The notes: a model not told the origin generated them from the sequence alone. A DNA stretch of 64,000 bases from Corbicula japonica (GCA_038501625.1 JAZAYU010000019.1:6662285-6726284); one strand, 5' to 3'; counted from the stretch's first letter, positions 11,801 through 20,556 are shown. Translations and numbers: made by a program.

Positions 11801-12070
11801 AAATGGTTCAGGAACATTATTCATCTTATGAGATCAGTAATCCTTATTTGTGATTTCTTTTCTGCAGACCAGTTGCATGTGGCACTTAGACTTCGAACCC
11901 AGCTTTCGGATCGACAGAAGCGATTGCGTCCAGATGATATTGAGGAACTAGGTCGATTGAACCAGCATGTATCTGAGCTCGAGTCACATCTGCGTGGTAT
12001 GAATCCTGACCTGACACCAACAGCTGAGCATCTTCTGCTCATGATGAGATGTCTAGCAGATCTGTGTCAG
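1..12070 (+). CDS. Gene 1: partial Ser/Arg/Lys-rich protein with helical C-terminal region, family not firmly recognised
   Basis: Spliced gene entering from the left edge. Exons seen: 1-2882, 3130-3384, 10794-10950 and 11868-12070. All junctions have GT/AG and the reading phase carries through (0, 0, 1, 0), which supports one transcript. The first part is a disordered Ser/Arg/Lys-rich tail with coding repeats, then acidic low-complexity sequence. From about 2220 the sequence turns hydrophobic and helical (for example HELPFSQQFDQLGEHLKDFL) and continues so through exons 2-4. No catalytic motif, zinc finger or RNA-binding motif is visible. A long variable N-terminus joined to a helical C-terminal block would fit a germ-cell protein such as TOPAZ1, but that is a weak impression, not an identification. 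After the donor at 12071 I found no convincing next exon or stop codon, so the 3' end is missing. Introns are full of mobile elements. Confidence 0.75.
3130..3384 (+). CDS. Gene 1, exon 2 seen in window
   Basis: Acceptor TATTTTAG|GACC, donor TTCAAG|gtaaat, 85 codons, phase 0 at both ends. It codes for DLFSLCVDVSSSCIDCASF and continues with leucine-rich helical sequence to EIIYSCFK. GC content is higher than in the flanking introns. Confidence 0.8.
3425..3640. repeat. Family A palindromic MITE, decayed copy
   Basis: Recognisable by CGCATGTGCAACCA, TAGATCCAGATCA and TTTGATCAGGATCTAC, in the order seen in intact copies. The TTAA ends are lost. Confidence 0.6.
3680..3824. repeat. Long near-perfect hairpin (foldback element end)
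   Basis: The two halves, centred near 3752, are reverse complements over about 70 bp with very few mismatches; outer ends are ATAAATATCACATC and GATGTGATATTTAT. Sequence to about 4138 probably belongs to the same element: TTTATTACACC just after the hairpin is repeated inverted as GGTGTAATAAAA at 4125-4136. A CRE palindrome lies at 4077-4084. The layout (hairpin at one end, CRE region at the other) resembles family D. Confidence 0.75.
4252..4360 (+). repeat. Dispersed repeat, copy also at 62015-62100 (-)
   Basis: GGTTTAAACCAGGTT, GGGTGCACC and CCTTGGAACGGTCAG occur here and, inverted, near 62.05 kb. Family not identified. Confidence 0.55.
4466..4649. mobile_element. Family B MITE (TA target site), copy 1
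   Basis: 184 bp. Inverted ends CCGTCATTGT..GAATATAAGC and GCTTATATTC..ACAATGACGG, flanked by TA on both sides. The subterminal hexamer GCGGCT/AGCCGC recurs. Non-coding, so presumably mobilised by another element's transposase; the TA duplication suggests the Tc1/mariner group. Confidence 0.8.
4652..5204. other. Gene 1 intron, no gene
   Basis: Positions 4700-5110 are G-rich on the + strand, with imperfect inverted ends (AGAGCCAGTGTTTTTT near 4705 and AAAAAATCACTGAGAGCCC near 5093). This may be a decayed hAT-type element. No coding signal. Confidence 0.3.
5205..5376. repeat. Family A MITE, decayed copy
   Basis: Contains GATGTGCCAGCTGATCTG and GTGTATATATAGAATGAAGGG, the right half of family A. 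The left half is barely recognisable. Confidence 0.5.
5693..5987. repeat. 295-bp palindrome: family A copy with identical inverted flanks
   Basis: A family A copy occupies 5735-5944 (TTAA at both ends). Outside it, 5693-5736 and 5944-5987 are exact reverse complements over 44 bp (AAACAGTTTCGATG... against ...CATCGAAACTGTTT). The inner arms of the MITE have diverged, while the outer arms are identical. Confidence 0.85.
6421..6603. mobile_element. Family B MITE, copy 2
   Basis: 183 bp, TA on both sides, ends CCATCGTTGTTTAAATATAA and GCTTATATTCGAACGATGAA. More diverged than copy 1. Confidence 0.75.
7018..7257. mobile_element. Family A MITE, full-length diverged copy
   Basis: TAACCCTTAACTTCATAG at the left, GTGTAGATCCAGATCAGCC and TTTGATCTGGATCTACAC inside, GTAAAGGTTTAA at the right. 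Confidence 0.7.
7343..9560 (-). mobile_element. 5'-truncated non-LTR retrotransposon (LINE)
   Basis: Minus-strand element containing a long reverse transcriptase frame (7901-9508), a 3' untranslated part and an A/T-rich end at 7343-7365 that reads AATAAATTATTATTATTATA on the minus strand, like a LINE 3' tail. There is no endonuclease domain, as expected after 5' truncation. It sits antisense in the 7.4-kb intron of gene 1. The clade (CR1/L2, Jockey or RTE group) was not resolved. Confidence 0.8.
7901..9508 (-). CDS. Reverse transcriptase fragment of a LINE (inactive copy)
   Basis: Over 530 open codons with no true start. Counting from the codon at 9442, the order is that of a non-LTR reverse transcriptase: KATGLDGIPS (18-27), ARVVPLFKK and GNYRPVSIL (59-82), SGFRKGFST (112-120), motif A LLDLQKAFYTVDH (145-157), motif B GVPQGSILGPLLF (203-215), motif C YADD (233-236) and then KYLGVTID. 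The C-terminal domain runs to the TAA at 7901-7903. Tyr153 replaces the nearly invariant Asp of KAFDTVDH; the catalytic Asp of motif A and both of motif C remain. Upstream the homology seems to run on through an in-frame TGA at 9509-9511 and a TAA further out, so this copy is dead. No RNase H domain is visible. Confidence 0.85.
   Translation of the reverse strand, partial: RNFVESFYRNKHIFPDSYSFSLVSESKVLKYINSLGINKATGLDGIPSRFVKDGSLVIVGPLTHIINLSLVQGVPDDLKSARVVPLFKKNDKLAVGNYRPVSILNIVSKILERVVYDQVESYFKDSNLIYDFQSGFRKGFSTDTCLIHLTDYIRRENDRGNVVGMVLLDLQKAFYTVDHAILLMKLHSTGLSQDIIRWFRSYLSDRQQLVDVSGTFSSTAYVTCGVPQGSILGPLLFLAYVNDMSGVVQNKLLLYADDSAILVSGKDIATVEKALSDDLQTVSHWLIDNKLSLHLGKTESIVFGSKHKLRSHSSLNITCNGTLITSTSAVKYLGVTIDQFLSFNCMAESVIKKAIARLKFLHRKKEYLTQHTKKLLVMSLIQCHYDYACSVWYSGLTQSLKHKLQVTQNKLVRFILNLEPRAHVGQQHFETLNWLPVNKRVEQIMLCHVFKVKHNLAPDYMDYFFTSQDSVHSYSTRLSQKGGFGLPKVKGARSKSFSFIGAKLWNDLPSNLTDITKYQSFKAAIKGHFLSSIAF
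9880..10301. mobile_element. TA-flanked inverted-repeat element (422 bp)
   Basis: Ends CTCAACAAAAAATGTTTTGC and GCAAAACATTTTTTGTTCAG are reverse complements (one mismatch), with TA on both sides. Non-coding. The terminal CTCAACAAAA is shared with the element at 18525-19084. Confidence 0.7.
10385..10715. repeat. Degenerate tandem repeat, 50-60 bp unit
   Basis: GGAATCCACTGTACTTCT followed by an AAATATTCAATTAACT-like block recurs about six times with drift. It ends shortly before exon 3 of gene 1. Confidence 0.6.
10794..10950 (+). CDS. Gene 1, exon 3 seen in window
   Basis: Acceptor TTGTTTTAG|GTAAAG, donor TCAAATG|gtatgt, phase 0 in and 1 out. It codes for a proline/threonine stretch (TPLTPPPTPTD), an acidic run and a hydrophobic helix (IVILLYYLVVSYLQ). 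The 7.4-kb intron before it holds the LINE and several MITEs. Confidence 0.75.
11004..11207. mobile_element. Family A MITE
   Basis: TTAATCCTTTCCTCCATAGA at the left, TATGGAGGAAATGGTTAA at the right; TTAA on both sides. One of the left stems is shortened. Confidence 0.75.
11215..11430. repeat. Family A MITE, decayed copy
   Basis: GACCAGTGTAGATCC, CAGTCTGATCACAATCTAC and GATTTGGATCTAAACTGGTT lie in the usual order. It follows the previous copy almost directly. Another very decayed copy is at about 11605-11800. Confidence 0.5.
11868..12070 (+). CDS. Gene 1, exon 4 seen in window
   Basis: Acceptor TTTCTGCAG|ACC, donor TGTCAG|gtaaaa, phase 1 in and 0 out. It codes for a charged amphipathic helix (LHVALRLRTQLSDRQKRL), then LRGMNPDLTPTAEHLLLMMR and CLADLCQ. 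This is the last exon of gene 1 that I can support. Confidence 0.75.
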
Positions 12071-12100
12071 GTAAAAGACTTACTAAAAATTTATTCCACT

Positions 12101-12714
12101 GTTTACCCCGTGTGCTATGGCTGTTACTCCTGTACAAAATGTGTAGATCTAGATCACACTATGGGGAATCACATGATCAAAATAATCTCTAAACAAATGT
12201 AAAACAATGAAAAATTAAGTATATTTTGTCCATGGTTTGTGTGAAGCTTTATTATGTAGCCTATCATATGCCTACTGGAAGGTATAATTATACTGAAAAT
12301 ATTTCGCTCATGACCTCTTCCTCATAATTCAGAACACCAAAGCACTATAAAACATGGCACTGCAGAGGTAATCTGGTAAAATTCTAAACAAAACACTTGT
12401 TAGCAGTTGTAGTATAAAACATATAGTCTGTGGTCATATGATAGTACATTTATAAATTCTATTTGTGCAACTCAGAAATGAAAACTTCACAAAATTCAAA
12501 ATTTTCCTATAGCTTAGAGATTATTTTGATCATGTGATTCCCCAGAGTGGATCAGCCATTACATTCATGCCATCTGACTAGGATCTAAAATGTTTGCTTT
12601 TTGATTCATTTGGTTATTTCTGACCATGATGTTAACAATGAAGATCCTGTTCAGATATGCTGATCTGCACTTGTCGCACACGCGATAAAACATGTACATA
12701 TGATGTTGTGTTAA
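12101..12714. mobile_element. Family A MITE split by a 393-bp insertion
   Basis: The left part stops at TAGATCTAGATCA (12156) and the right part resumes at GATCAGCCATTACATTCATG (12550). Joined, they restore the family A order, so the interruption is an insertion with duplication of GATCA. Confidence 0.7.
12157..12549. mobile_element. Transib-like non-autonomous transposon inside a family A MITE
   Basis: Ends are 36-bp inverted repeats with one mismatch: CACTATGGGGAATCACATGA at the left, and the right end read on the minus strand starts CACTCTGGGGAATCAC. Flanked by 5-bp direct repeats GATCA (12152-12156 and 12550-12554). A 5-bp duplication with a terminal CACWATG heptamer is the known signature of Transib, the family related to RAG1. 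The interior is AT-rich and non-coding. Confidence 0.6.
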
Positions 12715-13003
12715 AAATACATGTTCTTACACAAAGAACTCACAACTTATAATATCATGCAAATAAACTTTTAATGCAACGAAATCACATGTTATGGTTT
12801 AATCTGTGAACAAAGTGACTGCATAAGACGATGAAACATCATACATAAAGATCTAATACGCTGGCTTGTGAAGATTGTAACGACATGGAGCAACTATAAC
12901 ATGCAGAAGCTTGATATTTTGCGTATTGCTTTATCCTGTAGTCATATTCACATACCGTGCAAAGCGATTTTATGCTCCTTGCCCATCTACTTCCTGTTTA
13001 CCG

Positions 13004-13152
13004 AATACTTAGATTTTTAATCATAGTTGATATACATGCACAATTTCCGTCACAATTTTCTAAGCAACTATAACGTGTTGAATACTTAGATTTTTTACAC
13101 ATAGTTGATATACATGCACAATTTCCGTCACAATTTTCTAAGCGACTATAAT
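13004..13152. repeat. Direct tandem duplication, about 74 bp x 2
   Basis: GAATACTTAGATTTTT followed by GTTGATATACATGCACAATT and CGTCACAATTTTCTAAGC occurs twice in a row with few differences. Confidence 0.75.
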
Positions 13153-13325
13153 GTGCAGCAGCCTGATATTATATATATTTATATATTTTATATACAGGTA
13201 AATACTCGTAAAAATTTCACACCCTTTATTCATATGAAAGTCATTTCACAAAGCGGGGGTATCACTAGTGAGCATAAGCTCACAGATTTGCCTTGCTCTA
13301 AAAATTTGTCAATATATTTGTTTAG

Positions 13326-13570
13326 CCCTCTACTCCATATTAAGGGTTTTATTGCATGATAGTGCAAGCATTGTAGATCCAGATTAGCTGACACATCCAT
13401 GCCATCTGATCAGGATCTACACTTTTCTTTTCTTGGTCAGAAATAATCTAATAAATCTAAAAGCAACCAGTGTAGATTTTGATCAAATGTCACAGATGTG
13501 CCTGCTGATTTTGATCTACACTGTTTGAACTTCCAATAAAACCTGTATATACGCTCGTATGAAGTAAAAT
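13326..13570. mobile_element. Family A MITE, diverged
   Basis: CATTGTAGATCCAGATTAGC, CATCTGATCAGGATCTACAC, TTGGTCAGAAATAATC and GATTTTGATCTACACTG are present in family order. Confidence 0.65.
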
Positions 13571-13579
13571 ATACTACAA

Positions 13580-14082
13580 TACAGGCCTCCTAGCAAAACC
13601 TTTAAAACCTTTAGAAAACCTTTAATTTTATTGCAAACCTTTAAAACCTTTTAATCATCTGGAAAAACCTTTAAAATGGCCGAATAGCCTGTAATTTGCA
13701 CTCAAAACCTTTATTTTTGTTCAGACTGCTTGCCACCAATTTTTAAGCAAGTTATAGTTGCGCTACTGTATTTCTTCCCCCTTTTATGTGTTGCTATTAA
13801 GATGTGTATCTGAAATAATGTATAATTCAGACAGTATGAAAAAAATATCAATTAAGCCTTTTTCTGATATCTATTTTTTAGGGTATGGGTTGCCTTATAT
13901 AAATCAACTTTTTTTCGTAAATAACCAATTATATTATGTTTTTTTAACCAGAAATTCGACATAAATTGCCTTTATTTACTCTTTATTTATTAATATTTTA
14001 CTCTAAAAGGCCTTTATTTCCATAGGTTGGAGCCTTTATAAAAACCTTTATTTTTGTTCAGGCCTACTAGGAGGCCTGAACA
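13580..14082. mobile_element. Inverted-repeat element, AGGCCTCCTAG ends
   Basis: Starts CAGGCCTCCTAGCAAAACC and ends GCCTACTAGGAGGCCTG. Many AAAACCTTTA/ACCTTTATTT subrepeats inside. No coding sequence; target duplication not clear. Confidence 0.5.
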
Positions 14083-14134
14083 ATATTACTGCGATAAATA
14101 AGAACATTCTGCTGTTTTATGTATAAAATGTCTG

Positions 14135-15771
14135 TTTTTATGCCCCAGGCATCTAGTGATTGAACCGTCCGTCCGTCTGTCCCTCCGTCCGTCCGTTCGT
14201 CCGTCCGTCCCTCCGTCCGTCCGGTTAACATTTTTCGGCAAGTTGGATATTTCTCAATTTCTACAAAGAGCATTGGCATGAAAGTTTACACACTTACTTA
14301 ACAGTTCACAGGTCATGACACTGACAAGTTACATAACTCTGGGTACCTTATTTCTGGTGTTATCTCCCCTTTTTGTACTTAGAAAATGGTTAACTTATTT
14401 CGGCATGTTGGATATTTCGCAATATCCACAAAGAGATCTGGCATTAAAGTTTACATACATACTTAACAGTGCACAGATGATGATCCTTACAAGTTACGTA
14501 AGTCTGGCTACCTTTTTTCTGGGATTATCTCCCCATTTTATACTAGGATATAAATGGTTAACTTGTTTTATTTGATTTTTGCCCTTTTTCGCTTAGAAAT
14601 TAGAATTAAGACTTAGAAATTTTGGTTAAAGTTTCAATGTTAGTGTTTTTCTAAGGTAATGCTATAGAAAAGGTTTAAAACAGATGTACTTAACATACTT
14701 TGGTGAAAGTGTTGAGTGGTTACTATACTATACTATACCATACCATACCATACCATACCATACCATACCATACCATACCATACCATACCATACCATACCA
14801 TACCATACCATACCATACCACACCACACCACACCACACCACACCACACCACACCACACCACACCACTCCACTCCACTCCACACCACACCACACCACTCCA
14901 TACCAAACCAAACCACACCACACCACACTCCACCACCACACCACCACCACCACCCCCACACCACCACCACCCCCCACCACCCCCACCACACCACCCCATC
15001 TCACACCACACCACCACCACACCACACCTTCAACAATAATACCGTCAACAACACCACCAATAACACCGTCAACAACACCACCAACAACTCCGTCAACAAC
15101 AGCACCAACAACACCGTCAACAACAACACCACCACCAACAACAATAGCATCACCAACAACCAACAACAATAGCATCAACAACACCAACAACTGACAACAC
15201 CAACAACAACACTGACAACTAGACCAACAACAACAGCAACACCACCAACAACACCAACATTACCAACACCAACAACAATACCAACAACAGCAACAACACC
15301 CACACCACCACCGACAACAACCAGCATACCATACCTTACTATACTACACCACACCCCACCACATCACTTTAGGTGGGCAGGGATAGTGGGTTGATGGGTG
15401 TGGGATCAGGGGTGTATGGACTGGGTTGTGTAAACCCTCTAAAAAAACTACAATAATAAAGTAACTGTAATTTATTGATTTCCTAACTTGGATTAAGAAA
15501 CTTTTGTTCATGTGTGTGTGTTGGGTGTCATAAACTCCTGAATCACTCCCCAGTTTAAATGAAGCCCAGTTTTAAATGTGTCTCCGACTGGCTCTTGTTA
15601 TGATAAATTCTTTTCATGTACAGGTTCTGGCACCAGACGGTTATTTTCATTATTTAGAACTAACTTGTCATTTTAGTTGCAGTTTTAACACTGTGCTATC
15701 ATTTAAAATTTGTATCGTTTCAAACTTCGCTACCGGGGGCATATGTGTTTTCCGAACACAGCTTCTTGTTT
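14135..15771 (+). mobile_element. Pearl/HINE-like element 1, carrying a large microsatellite
   Basis: Starts TTTTTATGCCCCAGGC followed by GTCCGTCCGTCC runs, and ends GGGGGCATATGTG...CAGCTTCTTGTTTT, the start and finish seen in other elements of this window. An internal duplication of about 170 bp is at 14220-14560 (GGCAAGTTGGATATTTCTCA and CATGTTGGATATTTCGCAAT). Confidence 0.45.
14727..15355. repeat. Compound microsatellite, nearly G-free on + strand
   Basis: (ACCAT)n to about 14820, then (ACACC)n to about 14935, then ACC-rich, then AAC/ACC-rich to about 15330. The open frames in all six readings are a by-product of the simple repeat. Confidence 0.95.
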
Positions 15772-15779
15772 TGTTACAG

Positions 15780-17096
15780 GCATGATAGCAGAAAGTTCGG
15801 TAATTGAGAATTAACAACCCCAAAGAAGCAATGACAGTTCATCACAATACATGTACTTGGTCTCCAAAATGTTTGGATCCAACATAGTTCAAGGATTTTT
15901 GTCCCTTGATGAAAAATGGGCTGTCTCAGTATGAGTTAGGTTTCCATGAAAGCCCAGTAATATTTATTTTGAAAGCTGGGTACAAGTGACCAATGTGTGC
16001 AACATACAGATGTACATAAACACATAGAAGACACAAGATGTGTAGAGCTTTGACACCGACTTGTGAAGATTTTAACGACATGGGGGAAGAAACTCCAAAT
16101 GCATTAATGAGTCTCATGTTTGTGGGCATAAAGTTTTGTGGTAAAGACATTATCAAGGGTTCCTAATATTGTGGAATTGAATTTTCTTCAATACATTTAT
16201 TATCAATTGGATATTTTGTGACAGTTTGAAATTCACAGATTGATTTGTCCATGAAATCCACAAAAATAATAAGCCCACGAAAATTGGAGAATTCACAGTA
16301 CTTTTGATAAAGTTAGAGTTAAGTAATTGAATCTTGTGGTGTTAAAACTACAACATTGATGATGTCGTTTTTAACGAGATTTTCTTCGGAAAACTCTGGT
16401 TAATAAATTGGAGTATGTTGTTGGGTGGGTGGGCAACAACTTTTTCATTAAGTTTTCTGTTTAAGCACTTTTTCTTGGCAACCATTTTTTTCACTTAAAA
16501 TTTAAGAAGAAAACCTGGTGTTTTCACATTACCGGACTTCTAGATGCGTATCTGCAGGGATTATTTTGCTCAACTTAAAGAGAAAACCCTGGTTTCACCA
16601 CAAAGTTGCGACTTCTTGTTGCCTATCTGCAGGGATTATTTTGCTACTGTTTGACTAGTAACATGAATCTGCACCATTACATATTTTTTATGACTGATCT
16701 AAATGATGCAGTGCAAAAACAGTATAGGTACAATTGAAAAAGGAGTTTTACTGTTTTTGTGCTAAAGTGACGATATGTAACTTTATAATATTTCAATATT
16801 GTTAATGGCGAACATAGTACTATTCTGTTGAACTATTCTAGTCTTTTTACATCACCACTTAGAGGTAATGTGTCTACGAATGATTAGGAGGGGTATAGAC
16901 CATTGACCTTAAGATTTGATGTTGCTAATAGGGAGATTTGAAATTGGGGATGGTTGAATTTCATTGCCAATAACCCAATTTGGATTTAAACAGTTTAGAA
17001 TCCCACATTGTATGTATGTTGTTATTATTGAATAAACCTTTTTGAAATGCTGATGTAAAGAATACAGTTGTACATTATTGCTAACATTTTATCGCA
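15780..17096. other. Intergenic sequence, no gene recognised
   Basis: AT-rich. A short direct repeat (ATCTGCAGGGATTATTTTGC) occurs at about 16549 and 16626, and a small hairpin around 16712-16764. No conserved coding signal. Confidence 0.4.
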
Positions 17097-17320
17097 TTAA
17101 CCCTTTCCTCCATAGACACACCTTTATTGTGTGGGCGAATAGTGTAGATCCAGATCAGCCAGCACATCTGTGCCATCTGATCAGGATGCACACTGCTCGC
17201 TCTTTGATTAATTAGGTTATTTTTTACCAAAAGGTGGACAGTGCAGATTCTGATCAGACGGCATGGATCTACACTGGTTGCTCATGTGTAAAAATGCGTA
17301 AATATGAAGGAAAGGGTTAA
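17097..17320. mobile_element. Family A MITE
   Basis: TTAACCCTTTCCTCCATAGA to TGAAGGAAAGGGTTAA, TTAA on both sides. Slightly shortened right stem. Confidence 0.85.
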
Positions 17321-17509
17321 GAAATATGTCCTTCAGTTTTTATCCAAAGGTTCATGCATAGCTACCTATCACCAAAAGGTGAATGTTTCACATTAAAATA
17401 TTTCTTCATTTGACCAATGGAGAATGTATTTCTTTTAGTTTGAAATGTTTTCACTTTTTTTTGGTTGTTATTTACTGGTTAAATGACCTGTGATTTTTGA
17501 CATACTTAA

Positions 17510-18209
17510 GGGCTTACCACACTTCTCCCAATCCTGTTCATCGATAAAAAGAAAATTTTCAAAATCTCAATAACAGCAAAATGCCGTTAAATGAAACTTT
17601 GCACAAATGTATGTTATTAATGTATCTTTATTTTGCAGATGGTAAGACATGTTAAAACAGTAAAGAAAAATAGGGAGATCTAAAAATTCCCTCAACTTCT
17701 ATTTACATAAATTCACAAAAACTAAACAACACAAAACATCACTTTAAATGCCCACATGAGTAATATGATACTGACAACAATTTATTATGTCCTCGTGACT
17801 TACATATGTAAACTTTACGAGATATTAGTAAAAGTGTGTTTGACCTTCAACTTTCTGGTCGCTTCCTGGTCGCGTAAATGGATGACAATCACTGATTTCT
17901 CTTTTAGTAGTTGAAAGTTTTTTACAAAGTACACAACATTTTCTTGTCAGTAACATTGCACTCACGTGGGAATTTAAAATTATGTTTTGTATCGCTTAGT
18001 TTTGTGAATTTATGTTAATAGAATTTTAAGGAATTGTAAGGTCTAGCTGGTTTTCTTACTATTCTAAGGTGTCTTACTGTATGTAAAATCAAGATACATT
18101 AGTAACATTCACTTGTGCAAAGTCTCATTGAACGGCATTTTGCCATTATTGAGATTTTGATAATTTTCTTTTTATCGATGAACACAATTGGGAGGAGTGT
18201 GGCAAGCCC
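17510..18209. mobile_element. TTAA-flanked element with 120-bp inverted ends (Kolobok-like)
   Basis: 700 bp. Left end GGGCTTACCACACTTCTCCC, right end GGGAGGAGTGTGGCAAGCCC. Similarity of the inverted ends runs about 120 bp (for example AAAATGCCGTT and AACGGCATTTTGC). TTAA at 17506-17509 and 18210-18213. TTAA with 5'-GGG ends fits Kolobok better than piggyBac, whose ends start CCC. No transposase inside. Confidence 0.7.
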
Positions 18210-18269
18210 TTAACACAGTTTGAAAAATCAAAAAGTTATAAAAAAATCAAATAGCTGTTTTTTCGTCTG

Positions 18270-18410
18270 GGCCCAGGATTATAAAACTAAAACTGCTGAC
18301 CAGTCTCAAATTTCAAGCATCTAATTAGATGAAATGGCCACTGGTCAACATTTCAGCCAATCAGATGTTTGAAATATGAGACCATTCTCCGTTTTATCAA
18401 TTTGGGCCCT
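18270..18410. repeat. Family C foldback, copy 1
   Basis: GGGCCCAGGATTATAAAACT to TTTTATCAATTTGGGCCC; arms carry ACCAGTCTCAAATTTCAAGC and CAGCCAATCAGATGTTTGAA. Confidence 0.75.
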
Positions 18411-18524
18411 GATTAGTTAAAGGGATCAGTTTCCAAATAGACCAATCAAAAGCTAGTCTCACTTTATGTGTACTTATTATGAGATTAACATTTTTTGTTT
18501 GGTTGAATACATATACTTAAGATA

Positions 18525-19084
18525 CACTCAACAAAAGTTCTAATTGGTCACTTTTTGTCTGTAAATTTATATTAGAAAGACATTGAATTAACTCTTTATT
18601 TATGATCATTTGCCAGCATCAGTCTTCAACTTGAGCTTTAATCTTGTAATTATTGACTTTAGAACAGTTTGGCAAGAGTTATACTTCATTTTGCTAAAAA
18701 TGCATTTCTTGCATCAAAAGGTCAAGCACACAGAAATTTGCTCTTAATTCCTAGTTTTATTTTAATAGGACCCCTCATTAGTAGGAAAAGAAGAAAACAT
18801 GATTAATCAATAGCACATTTGTTTAAATAAACCCTTGCAAATTATCCAATTTTTAAATTACCTCCCTTTTAATTGAAGACTGTTCAAATTTTGACCCTGC
18901 GCTGTAAGTAAATGGTATTGGACTTGTTTAAGAAAACAATCAATAAAGATTTAAAAGACATTATGTAATTGATTTCTAGACAAAACAGTTCTTTCCACAA
19001 CCTCTCTTGGCCTAGGGAAGAAACGAAACTAACATACATTGTAAACATATACAATGAATGACCAATTAGAACTTTTGTTGAGTG
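18525..19084. mobile_element. TA-flanked inverted-repeat element (560 bp)
   Basis: Ends CACTCAACAAAAGTTCTAAT and ATTAGAACTTTTGTTGAGTG are exact reverse complements, extending through GGTCA/TGACC. TA at 18523-18524 and 19085-19086. Tc1/mariner-type target site; non-coding. Confidence 0.8.
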
Positions 19085-19225
19085 TACACATATTTAAGAG
19101 ATTATATAACAAAAAAGAAGTATTTTGTTTTTACAGTACTCAGTTGTTAAATTAACCCAAATGTTTTCATTGGTATGAAACTAACTTCTTCTTAGCTCAA
19201 GATAATATGTATATGGTGCTGTTAT

Positions 19226-19686
19226 TACCTTTCTCCATATATACCCCGCCCGACTAGCTCAGTGGATAGAGCATCGGACTGTCAATCCAGGGGTCGTGAG
19301 TTCGATCCCCAGCCGAGGCGGGAAAAGTTTCTCCGTGACAATTGAACTCGGACATTGCGTCTGAGAGTCATTTGTCCCTCACCTCTGATTCAAGTGAGGA
19401 AGCAGTCAGTCGCTTGCGGAGAAATTGGTTAGTACTGGTAAGAGACCCAGGAACACCGGTTAGGTGGACTGACCGCCGGGATATAACCAGAAAGGTGTTG
19501 AAACCAGGCGTTAAACCCCAAACAAACAAACAAACAATTCTCCATATATACACATTTTATGACGTGAGAAGGATCTACACTGTTCGATTTTTGGTCAGAA
19601 ATAACCGAAATAAATCAAAGTGCAAGCAGTGTATATCCAGATCAGAAAACACAAAGGTATGGTGTTTATATGAAGGAAAGGGTTAT
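19226..19686. mobile_element. Family A MITE split by a SINE
   Basis: The left tip (ACCTTTCTCCATATATAC) is separated from the rest (TTCTCCATATATACACATTT ... GAAGGAAAGGGTTA) by the SINE at 19245-19537. Confidence 0.7.
19245..19537 (+). mobile_element. tRNA-derived SINE with intact pol III boxes
   Basis: The 5' 77 bp are tRNA-like: A box TAGCTCAGTGG (19255-19265), B box AGTTCGATCCC (19299-19309), acceptor-like ends CCCGCC and GGCGGG, anticodon-loop-like CTGTCAA. A non-tRNA body and an (AAAC)n tail follow (CAAACAAACAAACAA). A 14-bp direct repeat TTCTCCATATATAC lies at 19231-19244 and 19538-19551, the target duplication expected of LINE-driven insertion. As the boxes are intact, the copy may be young. 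Confidence 0.9.
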
Positions 19687-20059
19687 ACAACTTAAAATAA
19701 AAAAATTAAAATATAAAATCAGAAATAGTTTTATATTATGTTTAACAGTGCTAAATTGTTTAATAAACCTAAACATTTTCGTTGGTATTAAACCAACTTG
19801 TTCATAATTATGAGGCTTAAGATATGTACATCTTTTATTTAGCACAACAGTATAAGATGTGTATGTACAGTTATACAAATTTGAATAAAAAAAACCTGAA
19901 ATAGTATCTCTAGCAGTTAACACTTAAAAAAATGTTAATTGTTATTATTTTTCACATTTTGCTCTTTACTCCATTTTATACTGTTTTGCTAAATAGGTGA
20001 TGAACAGTTTCTAGAAATAATATCTTACACATATATGATGCACCTTAACAAAAAAGGCA

Positions 20060-20135
20060 TTAGGACCAATGTAGACCTTGTTCAGCTTGTGCCATCATCA
20101 TACCTGCACGATTCATCATGGCTGGCTCAACTTCC
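20060..20135 (-). CDS. Possible terminal exon of an unknown minus-strand gene
   Basis: On the minus strand an acceptor GTATTTCAG at 20144-20136 is followed by GAAGTTGAGCC... reading EVEPAMMNRAGMMMAQAEQG and LHWS, then TAA. The composition looks coding, unlike the surrounding AT-rich DNA, but no further exons were found and the stretch is short. It may be a chance match or the relic of a retrocopy. Confidence 0.2.
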
Positions 20136-20556
20136 CTGAAATACAAATTCGATTTTATTTTACTAGTTCATTAACAGGGCTCGGGAATTTTCAACCCTCG
20201 AATTTGAAATGACCATTGTTTAAAGGAAACATAGGAGATCAGCATAGGCAATATCTTCATCTGATATATGCATTATCAAAGAAATTGTCATAAACTTGGA
20301 CCGATAACATAAAAAATCACATCAGACCAGCCAAAATTTTACCCGATAAGTCTGATAAACCAGCAACTTTCAGGATGTCTGTTATATTGTTTTAAATATA
20401 ATTTGAAAATTTAATGAAGAAATATTGAGAAATGGCAAATTTATAGCCAACATTAAGTTATCGTGTCAAAATCCAAGTACAAAAAGGGGCATAACTCCAT
20501 CAAATGTGAACTGGACCTTTAGAATATGGCATCATCTGGCAAAGTTATTGCAAACA

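Noticed and set aside
13192..13359. Next exon of gene 1 (acceptor TATATACAG, reading VNTRKNFTPF)
   Set aside because: The composition is not protein-like, and the frame runs straight into a family A MITE.
14684..15194. Long histidine/proline/threonine or valine/tryptophan/glycine frames
   Set aside because: All arise from the (ACCAT)n and (ACC)n microsatellite in six frames.
15614..15785. Next exon of gene 1 (acceptor CATGTACAG, reading VLAPDGYFHYLELTC)
   Set aside because: Its 3' part GGGGGCATATGTG...CTTCTTGTT is the end of a pearl-like element, and no donor or plausible C-terminus follows.
19245..19321. Functional tRNA gene
   Set aside because: Anticodon stem and acceptor pairing are imperfect, and the sequence continues into a SINE body with tail and target duplication.
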